Shown in pieces: positions 26,743 through 35,091 of a stretch of 64,000 nucleotides of DNA. Position 1 is the first letter of the stretch. Every line of letters begins with the position of its first letter. Position numbers and translations under genes: made by a program. The stretch is from an uncultured Methylocystaceae bacterium. GTDB lineage: Bacteria; Pseudomonadota; Alphaproteobacteria; Rhizobiales; Beijerinckiaceae. The stretch lies in NCBI GenBank assembly GCA_937870755.1, contig CALMZV010000130.1, positions 37,886 to 101,885 of the forward strand, read 5' to 3'. The notes under the pieces are model-generated. The model did no database searches. It saw only the letters and a program-made list of their open reading frames with translations, and was not told the DNA's origin.

Positions 26743-28551
26743 ATGACCGTTTCCGCCGCGCATCTCTCCACGCCTGTCGCCGCCGACCGCCGCGACGCCT
26801 CGCAGACCCAGAACAAGCGCAAGTCCGGTCTGGTCGTTTCGGTCAACGGTTCGCGCGCGGTGGTGGCGACCCGCATGTCGGAACTGACCGGCGGGCAGGA
26901 CCCGTTCTGGTCGGTGGGCGATCTCATCACCATTTACGGCGCGCGCAGCCGAATCATCTGCCTGGTGCAGGACATGGTGACCGACAATCTCATCTGGTCG
27001 CCGGAGGCCGACAATCTGGTGCGCGCCAATGTCGAGCTGCTGGGCGAGGTCGTCGACCAGGACGGCAAGCCGCAGTTCCGGCGCGGCATCGCGCACTATC
27101 CGCCGCTGGGCTCGCCCGTGAACCGCATCCGGCAGACGGACCTCGTCTCGATCTACGATCTGGGCGCCCGCAAAGCCTCCACCATCGGCCAGCTCGTGCA
27201 GGCCGACATTCCGGCGGTGGTCGATGTCGAGGCGATGCTGCGCAAGCATTTCGCCGTGGTCGGCACGACCGGCGTCGGCAAGTCGTGCAGCGTGTCGATC
27301 CTGCTGCGCGCGGCGATCGCCGAGCGGCCGAACATGCGCGTGGTCATCCTCGATCCGCACAACGAATACACCCATGCCTTCCGCGACGTGTCGGCCACCG
27401 TCGGCGCGCGCGCGTTCGAACTGCCGTTCTGGCTGTTCCAGTTCGACGAACTGGTGGAAGCCATCTATCGCGGCGTTCCGGCGCCGGCGGAGGAGACCGA
27501 CTTCCTGCGCGAGGCGATCGCGCAGGCGCGCGACATGTACGGCGGCGGCGACCGCGCCGCGAGCGTTCTGAAAAAGACCTATCGGCCCAACGAGACGTCG
27601 ATTTCCGACACGCCCAAGCCATACCGCATCAACGACGTGATCGCGATCGTCGACGCGGAGATGGGACGGCTGGAACAGAGGCACGAACGGTCGGCGCTGC
27701 GCAGCCTGAAATCGCGGCTCGAAACCGTGTCGAACGATCCGCACTACCGCTTCATGTTCGGCCGGGCGGCGGTGGAGGCGCAGCCGGATTTCGCCGCCCG
27801 CTGCCTGTTCCGCCTGCACGAGGCCAGCCGCCCCGTGACCGTGCTGCAGATGGCGGGCATTCCGGCGGATGTCGTCAACGCCTCCGTCTCGGTTCTGGCG
27901 CGGCTGGCGTTCGACGCCAGCATGGAAAGCCACGGCAAGCACGAATTCCTGCTCGTCTGCGAGGAGGCGCATCGCTACGTGCCGCTCGATACGCATCTCG
28001 GCTTCGCGCCCACGCGCCGCGCCATCGCGCGCATCGCCAAGGAAGGCCGCAAATACGGCTGCTATCTCGGCATCGTCACGCAGCGGCCGGGCGAACTCGA
28101 CCCCACCATCCTGTCCCAGTGTTCGACCGTGTTCGCGATGCGGCTCGCCAACGCCGCCGACCAGGAGATCATCCGGTCCGCGATCCCCGACAATTCGGCC
28201 GGCGTGCTCGAATTCATCTCCGCGCTTTCCAACCGCGAGGCGATCGCCTTCGGCGAGGCGGTCGCGACGCCCATGCGCATGATGTTCCAGTTCCAGGACG
28301 AATCGCATCTGCCGAAAATGGCGACGGAGGACGATCTCAAGCCGACGCCCGCGCCGCTCGGCGAGCAGCCGACCGCGCCGATGGCGCCGATGGCGCCGGC
28401 TCCCCCGCCGTCGCAGGTTCGCCGTCCCGACCTCTCGCAGATCGCCGCGCCCGGCTTCGGCGCGCGCGGGGCGGGCAGCCCGCTGGACCTGAACACGGGC
28501 ACGACGGACTGGCCTTCGAGCGAACGCCTGCAGGGATTCGGCCGGCGCTGA
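26743..28551 (+). CDS. HerA-like ATPase (DUF87 domain)
   Basis: A 602-residue hexameric-type ATPase related to HerA/FtsK translocases. An N-terminal beta-barrel (HAS-barrel-like, about 28-150) precedes the RecA-like core. Walker A is GTTGVGKS (174-181), ILDPHNEYTHAF follows the next strand, and Walker B is LLVCEEAHRY near residue 405. A sensor segment GIVTQRPGELDPTILSQC follows. The last 90 residues are Pro/Ala-rich and probably disordered. The ATG at 26743 was preferred over TTG at 26728 because CAAGGG lies between. No NurA nuclease, SIR2 or other defence partner is next to it, so its role is open; archaeal HerA works in DNA end processing. Confidence 0.85.
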   Translation: MTVSAAHLSTPVAADRRDASQTQNKRKSGLVVSVNGSRAVVATRMSELTGGQDPFWSVGDLITIYGARSRIICLVQDMVTDNLIWSPEADNLVRANVELLGEVVDQDGKPQFRRGIAHYPPLGSPVNRIRQTDLVSIYDLGARKASTIGQLVQADIPAVVDVEAMLRKHFAVVGTTGVGKSCSVSILLRAAIAERPNMRVVILDPHNEYTHAFRDVSATVGARAFELPFWLFQFDELVEAIYRGVPAPAEETDFLREAIAQARDMYGGGDRAASVLKKTYRPNETSISDTPKPYRINDVIAIVDAEMGRLEQRHERSALRSLKSRLETVSNDPHYRFMFGRAAVEAQPDFAARCLFRLHEASRPVTVLQMAGIPADVVNASVSVLARLAFDASMESHGKHEFLLVCEEAHRYVPLDTHLGFAPTRRAIARIAKEGRKYGCYLGIVTQRPGELDPTILSQCSTVFAMRLANAADQEIIRSAIPDNSAGVLEFISALSNREAIAFGEAVATPMRMMFQFQDESHLPKMATEDDLKPTPAPLGEQPTAPMAPMAPAPPPSQVRRPDLSQIAAPGFGARGAGSPLDLNTGTTDWPSSERLQGFGRR

Positions 28552-28630
28552 CCGCGCGGCTGGCCAAATGGGTCCGACCGGCGCCGATCGCGCCTTCTTC
28601 CCGTTTCCGCCCTGGCGGGCGATGTTCTAA

Positions 28631-29416
28631 ATGTCGCCTGCGAACGGGGGCGGGCGGTTGACCAATCCGGAAACGAGCGACGTCGAAACGGCGCACGGCG
28701 CGCCATGGCGCTTCGCGCTCGAAGGCGTGCGTCAGGCGCTGACGGGGCCGGCCTATTTCGTGGCCGTGGCGCTGGTGGGCGTCGGCGGACTGGCCAAGGC
28801 GGCGGGCTTTCCGCCGGGCGTGGCGTTTCTGTCGACGCTGCTGATCTGGGCCGGACCGGCGCAGGTTCTGTTCTTCGGCGCCATCGCGGCCAAGACGGCG
28901 CTGCCGGCGGTCGCGCTGTCGGTGTCGTTGTCGTCCATCCGCTTCGTGCCGATGGTGCTGTCGGTGCTGCCGATGCTGAAACGGCGCGACACGCGACTGT
29001 CGACGCTCATGATCGCCTCGCATTTCATCGCGGTGACGGTGTGGGCCGAAAGCCTGCGGCGCCTGCCGGACATTCCGCGCGCCGTGCGGCTGCCGTTCTT
29101 CTTCGGCTTTTCCATCACCTGCGTGCTGGTGACGGGGTTCTTCACGCTCGCGGGCTATTACCTCGCCGCCGTGCTGCCGAAACCGCTGGCGGTCGGCGTG
29201 CTGTTTCTCACGCCCGTCTACTTTCTGTCCACGCTGGTGCGCGGCGCGCGGTCGTCCATCGACTGGTTCGCGCTCGTCTTCGGGCTGGCGCTCGCGCCGC
29301 TTACGCAGAAATTCGTCGGCGGCGGGTTCGACCTGCTGGCGCTCGGCGTCGTCGGCGGGGCGGGGGCCTATTTCGCCGCGCGCGCGTGGGACCGGCGGCG
29401 GGATCGCGCGCGATGA
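28631..29416 (+). CDS. azlC: AzlC family branched-chain amino acid exporter, large subunit
   Basis: A 261-residue inner-membrane protein with about six to seven hydrophobic helices. The family pattern is clear: GP..F....LVGVGGLAKAAGF near the start, LLIWAGPAQVLFFGA and LSSIRFVPMVLSVLPML in the middle. AzlC with AzlD exports branched-chain amino acids or analogues in Bacillus and similar systems. The substrate here is inferred only. Its stop overlaps the azlD start (ATGA). The frame has no other candidate start nearby, and the first 25 residues are a soluble tail. Confidence 0.85.
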   Translation: MSPANGGGRLTNPETSDVETAHGAPWRFALEGVRQALTGPAYFVAVALVGVGGLAKAAGFPPGVAFLSTLLIWAGPAQVLFFGAIAAKTALPAVALSVSLSSIRFVPMVLSVLPMLKRRDTRLSTLMIASHFIAVTVWAESLRRLPDIPRAVRLPFFFGFSITCVLVTGFFTLAGYYLAAVLPKPLAVGVLFLTPVYFLSTLVRGARSSIDWFALVFGLALAPLTQKFVGGGFDLLALGVVGGAGAYFAARAWDRRRDRAR

Positions 29417-29766
29417 GCCTCGATCTCGCCGACGGCGGGCTTGCGCCGTATCTCATACTTATCGTGTTCGGCTTCCTGCCGAGCGAGATCTGGCGCTGGC
29501 TTTCGGTCGGCGTGGCGCGGCGGCTGGACGAGGAATCGCCGGTCTTCCTGTTCGCCCGAACGGTGGCGGCCGTGCTGCTGGTCGGCGTGGTGGCCCGACT
29601 GATCCTGACGCCGGCGGGCGACCTCGCGTCCGTGCCGCTTGCGGCCCGGCTCGGCGCCCTCTGCATCGCGGGCGCGGCCTATCTCGCTTTCAGGAAATCG
29701 GTGATGGCGGCGGTGCTCGCGGGCGAGGCGGCGATCATGTCGGCCGCCTATTTCTTCTCGGGCTGA
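29413..29766 (+). CDS. azlD: AzlD-like small membrane subunit
   Basis: A 117-residue membrane protein with three to four hydrophobic helices (about 10-30, 45-65, 72-90 and 95-115). PYLILIVFGFLPSEIWRW near the start fits the AzlD family. It overlaps azlC by four bases, which supports co-translation as the small partner of the exporter. Its last codons overlap the 3' end of the convergent DUF4105 gene by 19 bases. Confidence 0.82.
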   Translation: MSLDLADGGLAPYLILIVFGFLPSEIWRWLSVGVARRLDEESPVFLFARTVAAVLLVGVVARLILTPAGDLASVPLAARLGALCIAGAAYLAFRKSVMAAVLAGEAAIMSAAYFFSG

Positions 29767-30749
29767 ACCGCGGGGTCGGGCACGCCCGCGCGCAACATGG
29801 CCGAATAGGCGACGCTGTCGGTCGTGTCGCGATAGCGCGGCTCGATCCGGCCGAGCCGGCGCAATTCGTCGAGCGGGACGCGGGCGTCGAGCAGCCCCTC
29901 CTCGTAGGCCAGTTCCGGCAGATAGCCGTTGGCGAGAATCCGCCAGTCGAACGGGGGATCGAACCCGACCGCCCGCACCATCGAGAATATCTCGGTCGCG
30001 CAATTGGCCGCGACGGAATTGTAGAAGCGCGGCCGCGCGGCCAGATCGCTCGCGCGCCTGAGGTATTCGACGAGCAGCGCGCGGGCGCGGGGCATGTCCA
30101 CGCGCAGGCGAAAGACATAGGTATCCTCCGGCCGCACATGGCGCAGGCCGATGAGATCGCGCTCGTCGGCTGCGACATAGGCCAGTTGAAAGACGCGGAA
30201 GAAGCCCGGCAGCGCCGCATATTCCTCGCCCTGCGTGCGGCGAACCTCGACCGAGAAGGCGAGGTGGCGCCCGTCCGCGAAGCCGAAACTGACGATGGTG
30301 TGGGCGATGGCCGGACCCATCCAGTAGGTCTCGAACAGATCGACGCTGCGCAACTGGCTCAGCGCATAGGTCCGCGTTTCCCAGCGTGCGTCGTAGTCCT
30401 GCTCGCTGCGCCAGTCGAAATTGCGGACATTGGCGACCTCGATGCGGTCGCCGTCGATGCGGGCGAGCGGCAGGCGCGCAAGCTCGGTCCGGAACGGCGC
30501 GGCGGCGCTCGGCTCCAGCGAGATCCAGAGCGCGGCGGTCGCGGCGAGCGCGGCGAAATAGAGCGCAAGCAGCGCGCGCCGGCGCCCACCGAACGCCAGC
30601 GCGGCGAGCGCCAGCGCGAGCAGGCCGGCGGCGGCGACCTGCGGCGGCAGGCCGAACGGCGGATGGAAATAGAGCGTCAGCGCGCCGAGCGACCCGGCGG
30701 CCGCCAGCGCCCCCGTTACGGCCGCGCGGCGCGCGATGCTTCCGATCAA
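29748..30749 (-). CDS. DUF4105 membrane protein
   Basis: A 333-residue protein with three N-terminal hydrophobic helices (about 8-28, 36-55 and 60-78) and a DUF4105 domain. Typical segments are RNFDWRSEQDYDARWETRTY, SFGFADGRHLAFSVEVR and YNSVAANCATEI. Proteins of this family are related to the N-terminal periplasmic part of Lnb, which transfers acyl chains in lipoprotein maturation, but no activity can be assumed here. A cysteine in NCATEI is conserved in the family. The start is a TTG overlapping the HIT gene stop (TTGA), so it is translated after that gene. Confidence 0.8.
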   Translation of the reverse strand: MIGSIARRAAVTGALAAAGSLGALTLYFHPPFGLPPQVAAAGLLALALAALAFGGRRRALLALYFAALAATAALWISLEPSAAAPFRTELARLPLARIDGDRIEVANVRNFDWRSEQDYDARWETRTYALSQLRSVDLFETYWMGPAIAHTIVSFGFADGRHLAFSVEVRRTQGEEYAALPGFFRVFQLAYVAADERDLIGLRHVRPEDTYVFRLRVDMPRARALLVEYLRRASDLAARPRFYNSVAANCATEIFSMVRAVGFDPPFDWRILANGYLPELAYEEGLLDARVPLDELRRLGRIEPRYRDTTDSVAYSAMLRAGVPDPAVQPEKK

Positions 30750-31165
30750 GCCAGGGCCGCGCGGATTTTCGCCGCCGCCGCCTCGATCGCGGCCTTGTCG
30801 CCCATCACGCCCGGCGGCTTGAGCGCGACGCCCGTCCAGCGCGGCAGGATGTGGAAATGGATGTGGAACACCATCTGGCCGCCGGGGCCCTCGTTGAACT
30901 GCTGGACCACGACGCCATCGGCCGCCATGCCGGACCTTACGGCTTTGGCCACGTGCTGCACGCGCTGGATGAGGGTCGAAAGGTCGGCGGGCGCGATGTC
31001 GAAAATGTTGCGCGCGGCGATCTTCGGCACCACCAGCGTGTGGCCGTCAGCGCGCGGCATGATGTCCATGAAGGCGAGCGCCGCATCGTCCTCGAACACC
31101 TTGGTGGCCGGCATTTCGCCGCGCAGGATTTTGGCGAAGATATTGGCGGGGTCGTAGACGGACAT
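30746..31165 (-). CDS. HIT family nucleotide hydrolase
   Basis: A 139-residue histidine-triad protein. The signature HIHFHILPRW carries the three histidines, the middle one being the usual nucleophile. The start MSVYDPANIFAKILRGEMP and FMDIMPRADGHTLVVPK match the Hint/HinT branch, which hydrolyses adenosine phosphoramidates. ATG at 31165 was taken; the frame continues upstream without similarity. It is the first gene of a two-gene unit with the DUF4105 protein and is divergent from the GCG_CRPN gene. Confidence 0.92.
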   Translation of the reverse strand: MSVYDPANIFAKILRGEMPATKVFEDDAALAFMDIMPRADGHTLVVPKIAARNIFDIAPADLSTLIQRVQHVAKAVRSGMAADGVVVQQFNEGPGGQMVFHIHFHILPRWTGVALKPPGVMGDKAAIEAAAAKIRAALA

Positions 31166-31289
31166 GGCTCGCTCGCTCTGGATGGATGGTGCTTTGTCCG
31201 GGTTCGGGCGCATGCGGTCAAGGCCCCGTTCAGCGTCGGTTCAGTCGCAAACGGCGATCATCGTCCATCCTTCAACGGAGTCGATCGCC

Positions 31290-31652
31290 ATGACGAAACT
31301 GTTTCTTTTCGCGGCTGCGCTGTCGGCGGGCGGACTGGCCAGCATGACCGCGCCCTCGCTCGCGCTGCCTTTCGCGCCGGCCGGCGGCCCGGCGATGTCC
31401 GCCGACCATGTGGCGTTCGGCTGCGGCCCCGGCTTCCGGCCGAACGAATGGGGCCGCTGCGTGCCGATGCGCCGTTGGGCGCGCCCGCCGCACGATCGCG
31501 ACCGCTGGGACGACGATCGCTGGAATCGCGGGCGCCATCGGGGCTGGGACGAGGAGGGGCGACACGGCCATCGCCGCGGCGAGCATCGTGGATGGGATCG
31601 CGACGACCGCTTCGACGGCGGCGGCCGTCGCTGGCGCGGCGACGACGATTGA
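31290..31652 (+). CDS. Small secreted GCG_CRPN-type protein
   Basis: A 120-residue exported protein. The signal peptide ends near PSLALPF. The mature part carries FGCGPGFRPNEWGRCVP, the motif known as GCG_CRPN in small alphaproteobacterial secreted proteins, with two cysteines ready to form a disulfide. The remaining 70 residues are repetitive Arg/Asp/Gly/His/Trp-rich sequence with many RD, RW and HRG steps, likely disordered and possibly metal- or wall-binding. GGAG lies nine bases before the ATG. The function is unknown. Confidence 0.8.
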   Translation: MTKLFLFAAALSAGGLASMTAPSLALPFAPAGGPAMSADHVAFGCGPGFRPNEWGRCVPMRRWARPPHDRDRWDDDRWNRGRHRGWDEEGRHGHRRGEHRGWDRDDRFDGGGRRWRGDDD

Positions 31653-31660
31653 GCGCGCCA

Positions 31661-32890
31661 TCACGCCTTTCTGAACGGCGTGTATTCTCCATAGACCTGT
31701 ATGGTCTCGGCCACCTGCCGGCGCTCGCGGGCGAGAAAATCGGCGACCGCGCGGGCCAGCCGCGGGTCGACCAGATCGTGGGCGGAATAGGTCGGGACCG
31801 GCATATAGCCGCGCGCGAGCTTGTGTTCGCCCTGCGCGCCGGCCTCCACGCGGGCGAGGCCGCGCGAAATGGCGAAATCGATGGCCTGATAATAGCAAAG
31901 CTCGAAATGCAGGAACGGCCGGTCCTCCAGCGCGCCCCAGTTGCGGCCGTAGAGCGCGCGGTCGCCGATGAAATTGAGCGCGCCGGCGATGGCGCGGCCC
32001 TCGCGGCGGGCGAGCACCAGCAGAATGCGGTCCGCGAGCCGCTCGCCGATCATCGAGAAGAACGCGCGGTTGAGATAGGGCCGGCCCCATTTGCGCGCCC
32101 CGGTGTCCATGTAGAAGGCGTAGAAGGCGTCCCAGTGGGCTTCGGTCAGGTCGGCGCCGGTCGCCCATTCGATCTCGACGCCCCCCGCGAGGGCGGCCGC
32201 GCGCTCCTTGCGGATCGCCTTGCGTTTGCGTGAGGCGAGCGCGTCGAGAAAATCATCGAAATCGCGATAGCCGGGATTGGCGAAATGGAACTGCTGGCCG
32301 GTGCGCTGGAGCAGGCCGGCCGCGCCGAGCGCCTCCCACTCCCGCCGGGTGGGAAAAGTGACATGGAGCGACGAGGCGCCGGTCTTGCGGGTGAGCGCGC
32401 GCAGGCCGCCGATCAGCGCGCTCTCGGTCCCCGCCGGCGCATCCGGGCGCACCAGCAGGCGGCGGCCCGGCACGGGGGTGAACGGCGCGCAGACCTGGAG
32501 CTTGGGGTAATAGGCGCCGCCCGCGCGTTCGTAGGCGTCCGCCCAGCCGTGGTCGAAGACGTATTCGCCCATCGAGTGGCTCTTGAGATAGGCCGGGGCC
32601 GTCGCGAGAATGTCGTCGCCACGCTCGAGCACGGCGTGGGCGCCCGCCCAGCCGGTCCGGGCGACGGCGCAACCCGATTCTTCGAGCGACCACAAAAAAG
32701 CGTGACTGACGAATGGGTTGAACGGTTCGTCCTCAGAAACGGAGTCTGCTGGCGACGCCTGCGAAACTGAATCTGATACTGGCCGCAACGCCCTCGGATC
32801 GCTCGCTATTTCCGGATTTGCGCATGCGTCCCAGTCGCGCGCGGAAATATCCCGGAGCGAGCGCACAATCCGCAGTGTCAAATCGGCCAT
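31661..32890 (-). CDS. GNAT/FemAB-like acyltransferase (DUF482)
   Basis: A 409-residue member of the DUF482/COG3146 family, GNAT-fold proteins of unknown substrate, sometimes linked to peptidoglycan. Family segments include NPFVSHAFLWSLEESG near residue 58, DAYERAGG.YYPKLQ, SLHVTFPT and ELCYYQAIDFAISRGLARVEAGAQGEHK. Between WDACANP and FNPFVSHAF, where relatives are usually short, there is a Ser/Asp/Glu-rich stretch of about 29 residues (27-55) that looks like an insertion. The gene is divergent from nothing close by; the GCG_CRPN gene converges on it. Confidence 0.85.
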   Translation of the reverse strand: MADLTLRIVRSLRDISARDWDACANPEIASDPRALRPVSDSVSQASPADSVSEDEPFNPFVSHAFLWSLEESGCAVARTGWAGAHAVLERGDDILATAPAYLKSHSMGEYVFDHGWADAYERAGGAYYPKLQVCAPFTPVPGRRLLVRPDAPAGTESALIGGLRALTRKTGASSLHVTFPTRREWEALGAAGLLQRTGQQFHFANPGYRDFDDFLDALASRKRKAIRKERAAALAGGVEIEWATGADLTEAHWDAFYAFYMDTGARKWGRPYLNRAFFSMIGERLADRILLVLARREGRAIAGALNFIGDRALYGRNWGALEDRPFLHFELCYYQAIDFAISRGLARVEAGAQGEHKLARGYMPVPTYSAHDLVDPRLARAVADFLARERRQVAETIQVYGEYTPFRKA

Positions 32891-32914
32891 GGCGCAATGT
32901 TACCGCGTCGGCGA

Positions 32915-33679
32915 TCAGGGGAGAAAGCCCTCGAACACGATCTGGTCGGCCCAGCGGGCGGCGCGTTCGCGCTGCGCAGGCGTGCGGACGGTCCAGGTCA
33001 TGACGGGTTTGGCCAGCGCCGCGCGAAAGAGGTGGGGGGCGGCGTGCGGCAGGTCGTCCACGCGGAAGGAAAGGAAATCGGGCCGCGTCTTGACGTAATC
33101 GACCAGCGCCGGCAGTTCGCGGCGCAGGTCGGGGGCGAGGTTTTCCCAGTCCGCGCCCTCGCAGCGGGCCTCGGCCACCATGCCCAGCGGCACGTCGGGG
33201 CCGGCCGCGCCGGACGCGCGCAGGTCCGCGATCACGACCGGGTCGAAACTCTTGAGCGCGATGGGCGCGGTCCGTGCTCGCGCGATGTCGGCGACGCGGC
33301 GGGCGAGGCGAAGGTCGCCGTCGAAGGCGCTCTTGATCTCGACGACGAGGGGAACGCGGTCGGCGATCAGATCGAGAAAGGCGGGCAGCGTCGGAATGGG
33401 ATCGTCGCTTCCCTCAAGACGCAGGCGCGCGAGGTCGGCGGCCGTGCGCCCGGCGACCGCGCCGGTTGCGGCCGTCAGCCGGTCGAGCCGGAAATCGTGG
33501 AAGACCATGGCCTCGCCGTCGGCCGAAAGCTGCACGTCGCATTCGATGGCGAAGCCCTGCGCGACGGCCGCGCGGGCCGCGGCGGGCGAATTCTCGATGC
33601 GGCCGGCCGTGCGGTCATGCAGGCCGCGATGGGCGATGGGGCGGGCGACGAGCCAGTCGAAGCTCCTGCGCGCATTCAT
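32915..33679 (-). CDS. Glycerophosphodiester phosphodiesterase family protein
   Basis: A 254-residue GDPD-type TIM barrel that should hydrolyse glycerophosphodiesters to glycerol-3-phosphate and an alcohol. The catalytic motif is IAHRGLHDRTAG, with a second histidine in VFHDFRLDRL. The acidic metal ligands lie in ENSPAA and IECDVQLS. VVEIKS follows. No signal peptide is present, so it acts in the cytoplasm. The start codon overlaps the ridA stop by four bases, suggesting co-translation with it. Confidence 0.88.
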   Translation of the reverse strand: MNARRSFDWLVARPIAHRGLHDRTAGRIENSPAAARAAVAQGFAIECDVQLSADGEAMVFHDFRLDRLTAATGAVAGRTAADLARLRLEGSDDPIPTLPAFLDLIADRVPLVVEIKSAFDGDLRLARRVADIARARTAPIALKSFDPVVIADLRASGAAGPDVPLGMVAEARCEGADWENLAPDLRRELPALVDYVKTRPDFLSFRVDDLPHAAPHLFRAALAKPVMTWTVRTPAQRERAARWADQIVFEGFLP

Positions 33680-34158
33680 TCGGCGACCTCGAACAGCGCT
33701 TCGACCTCGACGCAGGCGTTCAGCGGCAGCTGCGCGACGCCCACGGTCGCGCGGGCGTGGCGGCCGGCGTCGCCGAATACGGCGACCATCAGGTCCGACG
33801 CGCCGTTCATGACCGCCGCCAGGGGTCCGAAATCCGGCATGCAATTGATAAAGCCGCCCAGCCGCGCCACGCGCGCCACGCGATCCAGTCCGCCAAGGCT
33901 GGCGCGCGCCTGCGCGAGCACGTTCAGCGCGCATTGACGGGCGGCGGCCGCGCCGGCCGCCTCGTCCACGCCCGCGCCGAGCTTGCCGAGGAAGGCGGGG
34001 TCGATCCGGCCGTCGGCGCCGAACGGCAATTGGCCCGAAACGACAAGGAGGGCGCCGGTCCGCGCACAGGCCACGTAGTTGGCGACCGGGGCGGCGGCCG
34101 GCGGCAGCACGAGGCCGAGGGCTGCGAGGGCGCCTTCGGGGCTGTTTCTTCCGTTCAT
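33676..34158 (-). CDS. RidA family protein (YjgF/YER057c/UK114)
   Basis: A 160-residue member of the Rid family, which includes 2-aminoacrylate/enamine deaminases. Features of the longer Rid subgroup are GALLVVSGQLPF, LGKLGAGVD.AAGAAAARQCALN and GGFINCMPDF, ending VGVAQLPLNACVEVEALFEV. The arginine of the classical RidA active site (in RxxxxVxxLP) is replaced here by Gly-Val-Ala-Gln, so the deaminase activity may be absent. ATG at 34158 was chosen; the frame is open to 34203. The glycerophosphodiesterase overlaps its stop. Confidence 0.82.
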   Translation of the reverse strand: MNGRNSPEGALAALGLVLPPAAAPVANYVACARTGALLVVSGQLPFGADGRIDPAFLGKLGAGVDEAAGAAAARQCALNVLAQARASLGGLDRVARVARLGGFINCMPDFGPLAAVMNGASDLMVAVFGDAGRHARATVGVAQLPLNACVEVEALFEVAE

Positions 34159-34241
34159 GAGGAGATTTCTCCGGTCCGATTCAGGCGCCCGCAATTTCGC
34201 CACCTGAATGTATCATCCACAATGCATTCCGGAGACAGCCC

Positions 34242-35072
34242 ATGATTCCCGTCCGCCGCACCGTCCTGACGCTCGCCCTGCTCTCGGCGGCCGCCGCCCC
34301 GGCGCTCGCGCAAAACGCGGCCATGGGGCCGTCGCTGGTGGCGCATCGGGCGACCTACGAACTGACGCTCGCCTCCGGCGCCGGGGCCAAGGCCCCGAAC
34401 GCCGCGCGCGGGCGCATCGCCTTCGATTTCCAGGGCAGCCCCTGCGAGGGCTACAGTCAGAACTTCCGGCAGTTCACGGAGCTGGAGCCGGCCGAGGGCC
34501 CGGCGCGCGTGTCCGACATGACGGCCGTGACCTACGAGGACGGCGACGGGCGCAATTTCCGCTTCAAGGTGGAGACGCGCATCGACAATGCGGGGCTCGA
34601 TCAGGTGGACGGCAAGGCCGCGCGGTCGAACGACGGCGCGCTGTCGGTCTCGCTGTCGCGGCCCAAACGCGCGCAGCTCGATCTCGACAAGGACATTCTG
34701 TTCCCGACCGCGCATATGCTGCGCATTCTGGAGGCCGCGCGCGCCGGCCGGCCGATTCTGGAAGTGAAAGTGTTCGACGGTTCGGACACAGGCGAAAAGA
34801 TCTACGACACCATGTCGGTGATCGGAAAGCCGTCGCAGGGGGAAGTGGCGGAAAAGGCGGCCCAGCTGCCGCAGTTGCGCGACATGCGCCGCTGGCCGGT
34901 CGCCATCTCCTATTTCGAGGAAGGCAAGAAGGATTCGACGCCGCATTACGTGCTGTCGTTCGACCTTTACGATAACGGCATCTCGCGCGCGCTGCGGCTC
35001 GACTACGGCGATTTCGTTCTGAAGGGCGAGATGAGCAAGCTCGAACTGCTGCCGACAAAGCCCTGCAAGTGA
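34242..35072 (+). CDS. eipB: Cell envelope integrity protein EipB (DUF1849)
   Basis: A 276-residue periplasmic protein. The signal peptide is cleaved near APALAQ. The mature part fits EipB, a beta-spiral protein needed for envelope integrity in Brucella. Family features are VAHRATYEL, GSPCEGYSQNFRQFTE and DILFPTAHML, with RRWPVAISYFE later. The cysteine in GSPCEG and the one next to the C-terminus (TKPCK) match the disulfide known for the family. It converges on dinB. It has its own short upstream region shared with the divergent ridA gene. Confidence 0.88.
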   Translation: MIPVRRTVLTLALLSAAAAPALAQNAAMGPSLVAHRATYELTLASGAGAKAPNAARGRIAFDFQGSPCEGYSQNFRQFTELEPAEGPARVSDMTAVTYEDGDGRNFRFKVETRIDNAGLDQVDGKAARSNDGALSVSLSRPKRAQLDLDKDILFPTAHMLRILEAARAGRPILEVKVFDGSDTGEKIYDTMSVIGKPSQGEVAEKAAQLPQLRDMRRWPVAISYFEEGKKDSTPHYVLSFDLYDNGISRALRLDYGDFVLKGEMSKLELLPTKPCK

Positions 35073-35091
35073 ACGCGCGCGGCTCCAGGTT

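Noticed and set aside
26743..28551. HerA-based antiphage system
   Set aside because: No NurA, SIR2, DUF4297 or other effector next to it; neighbours are clpA and an exporter.
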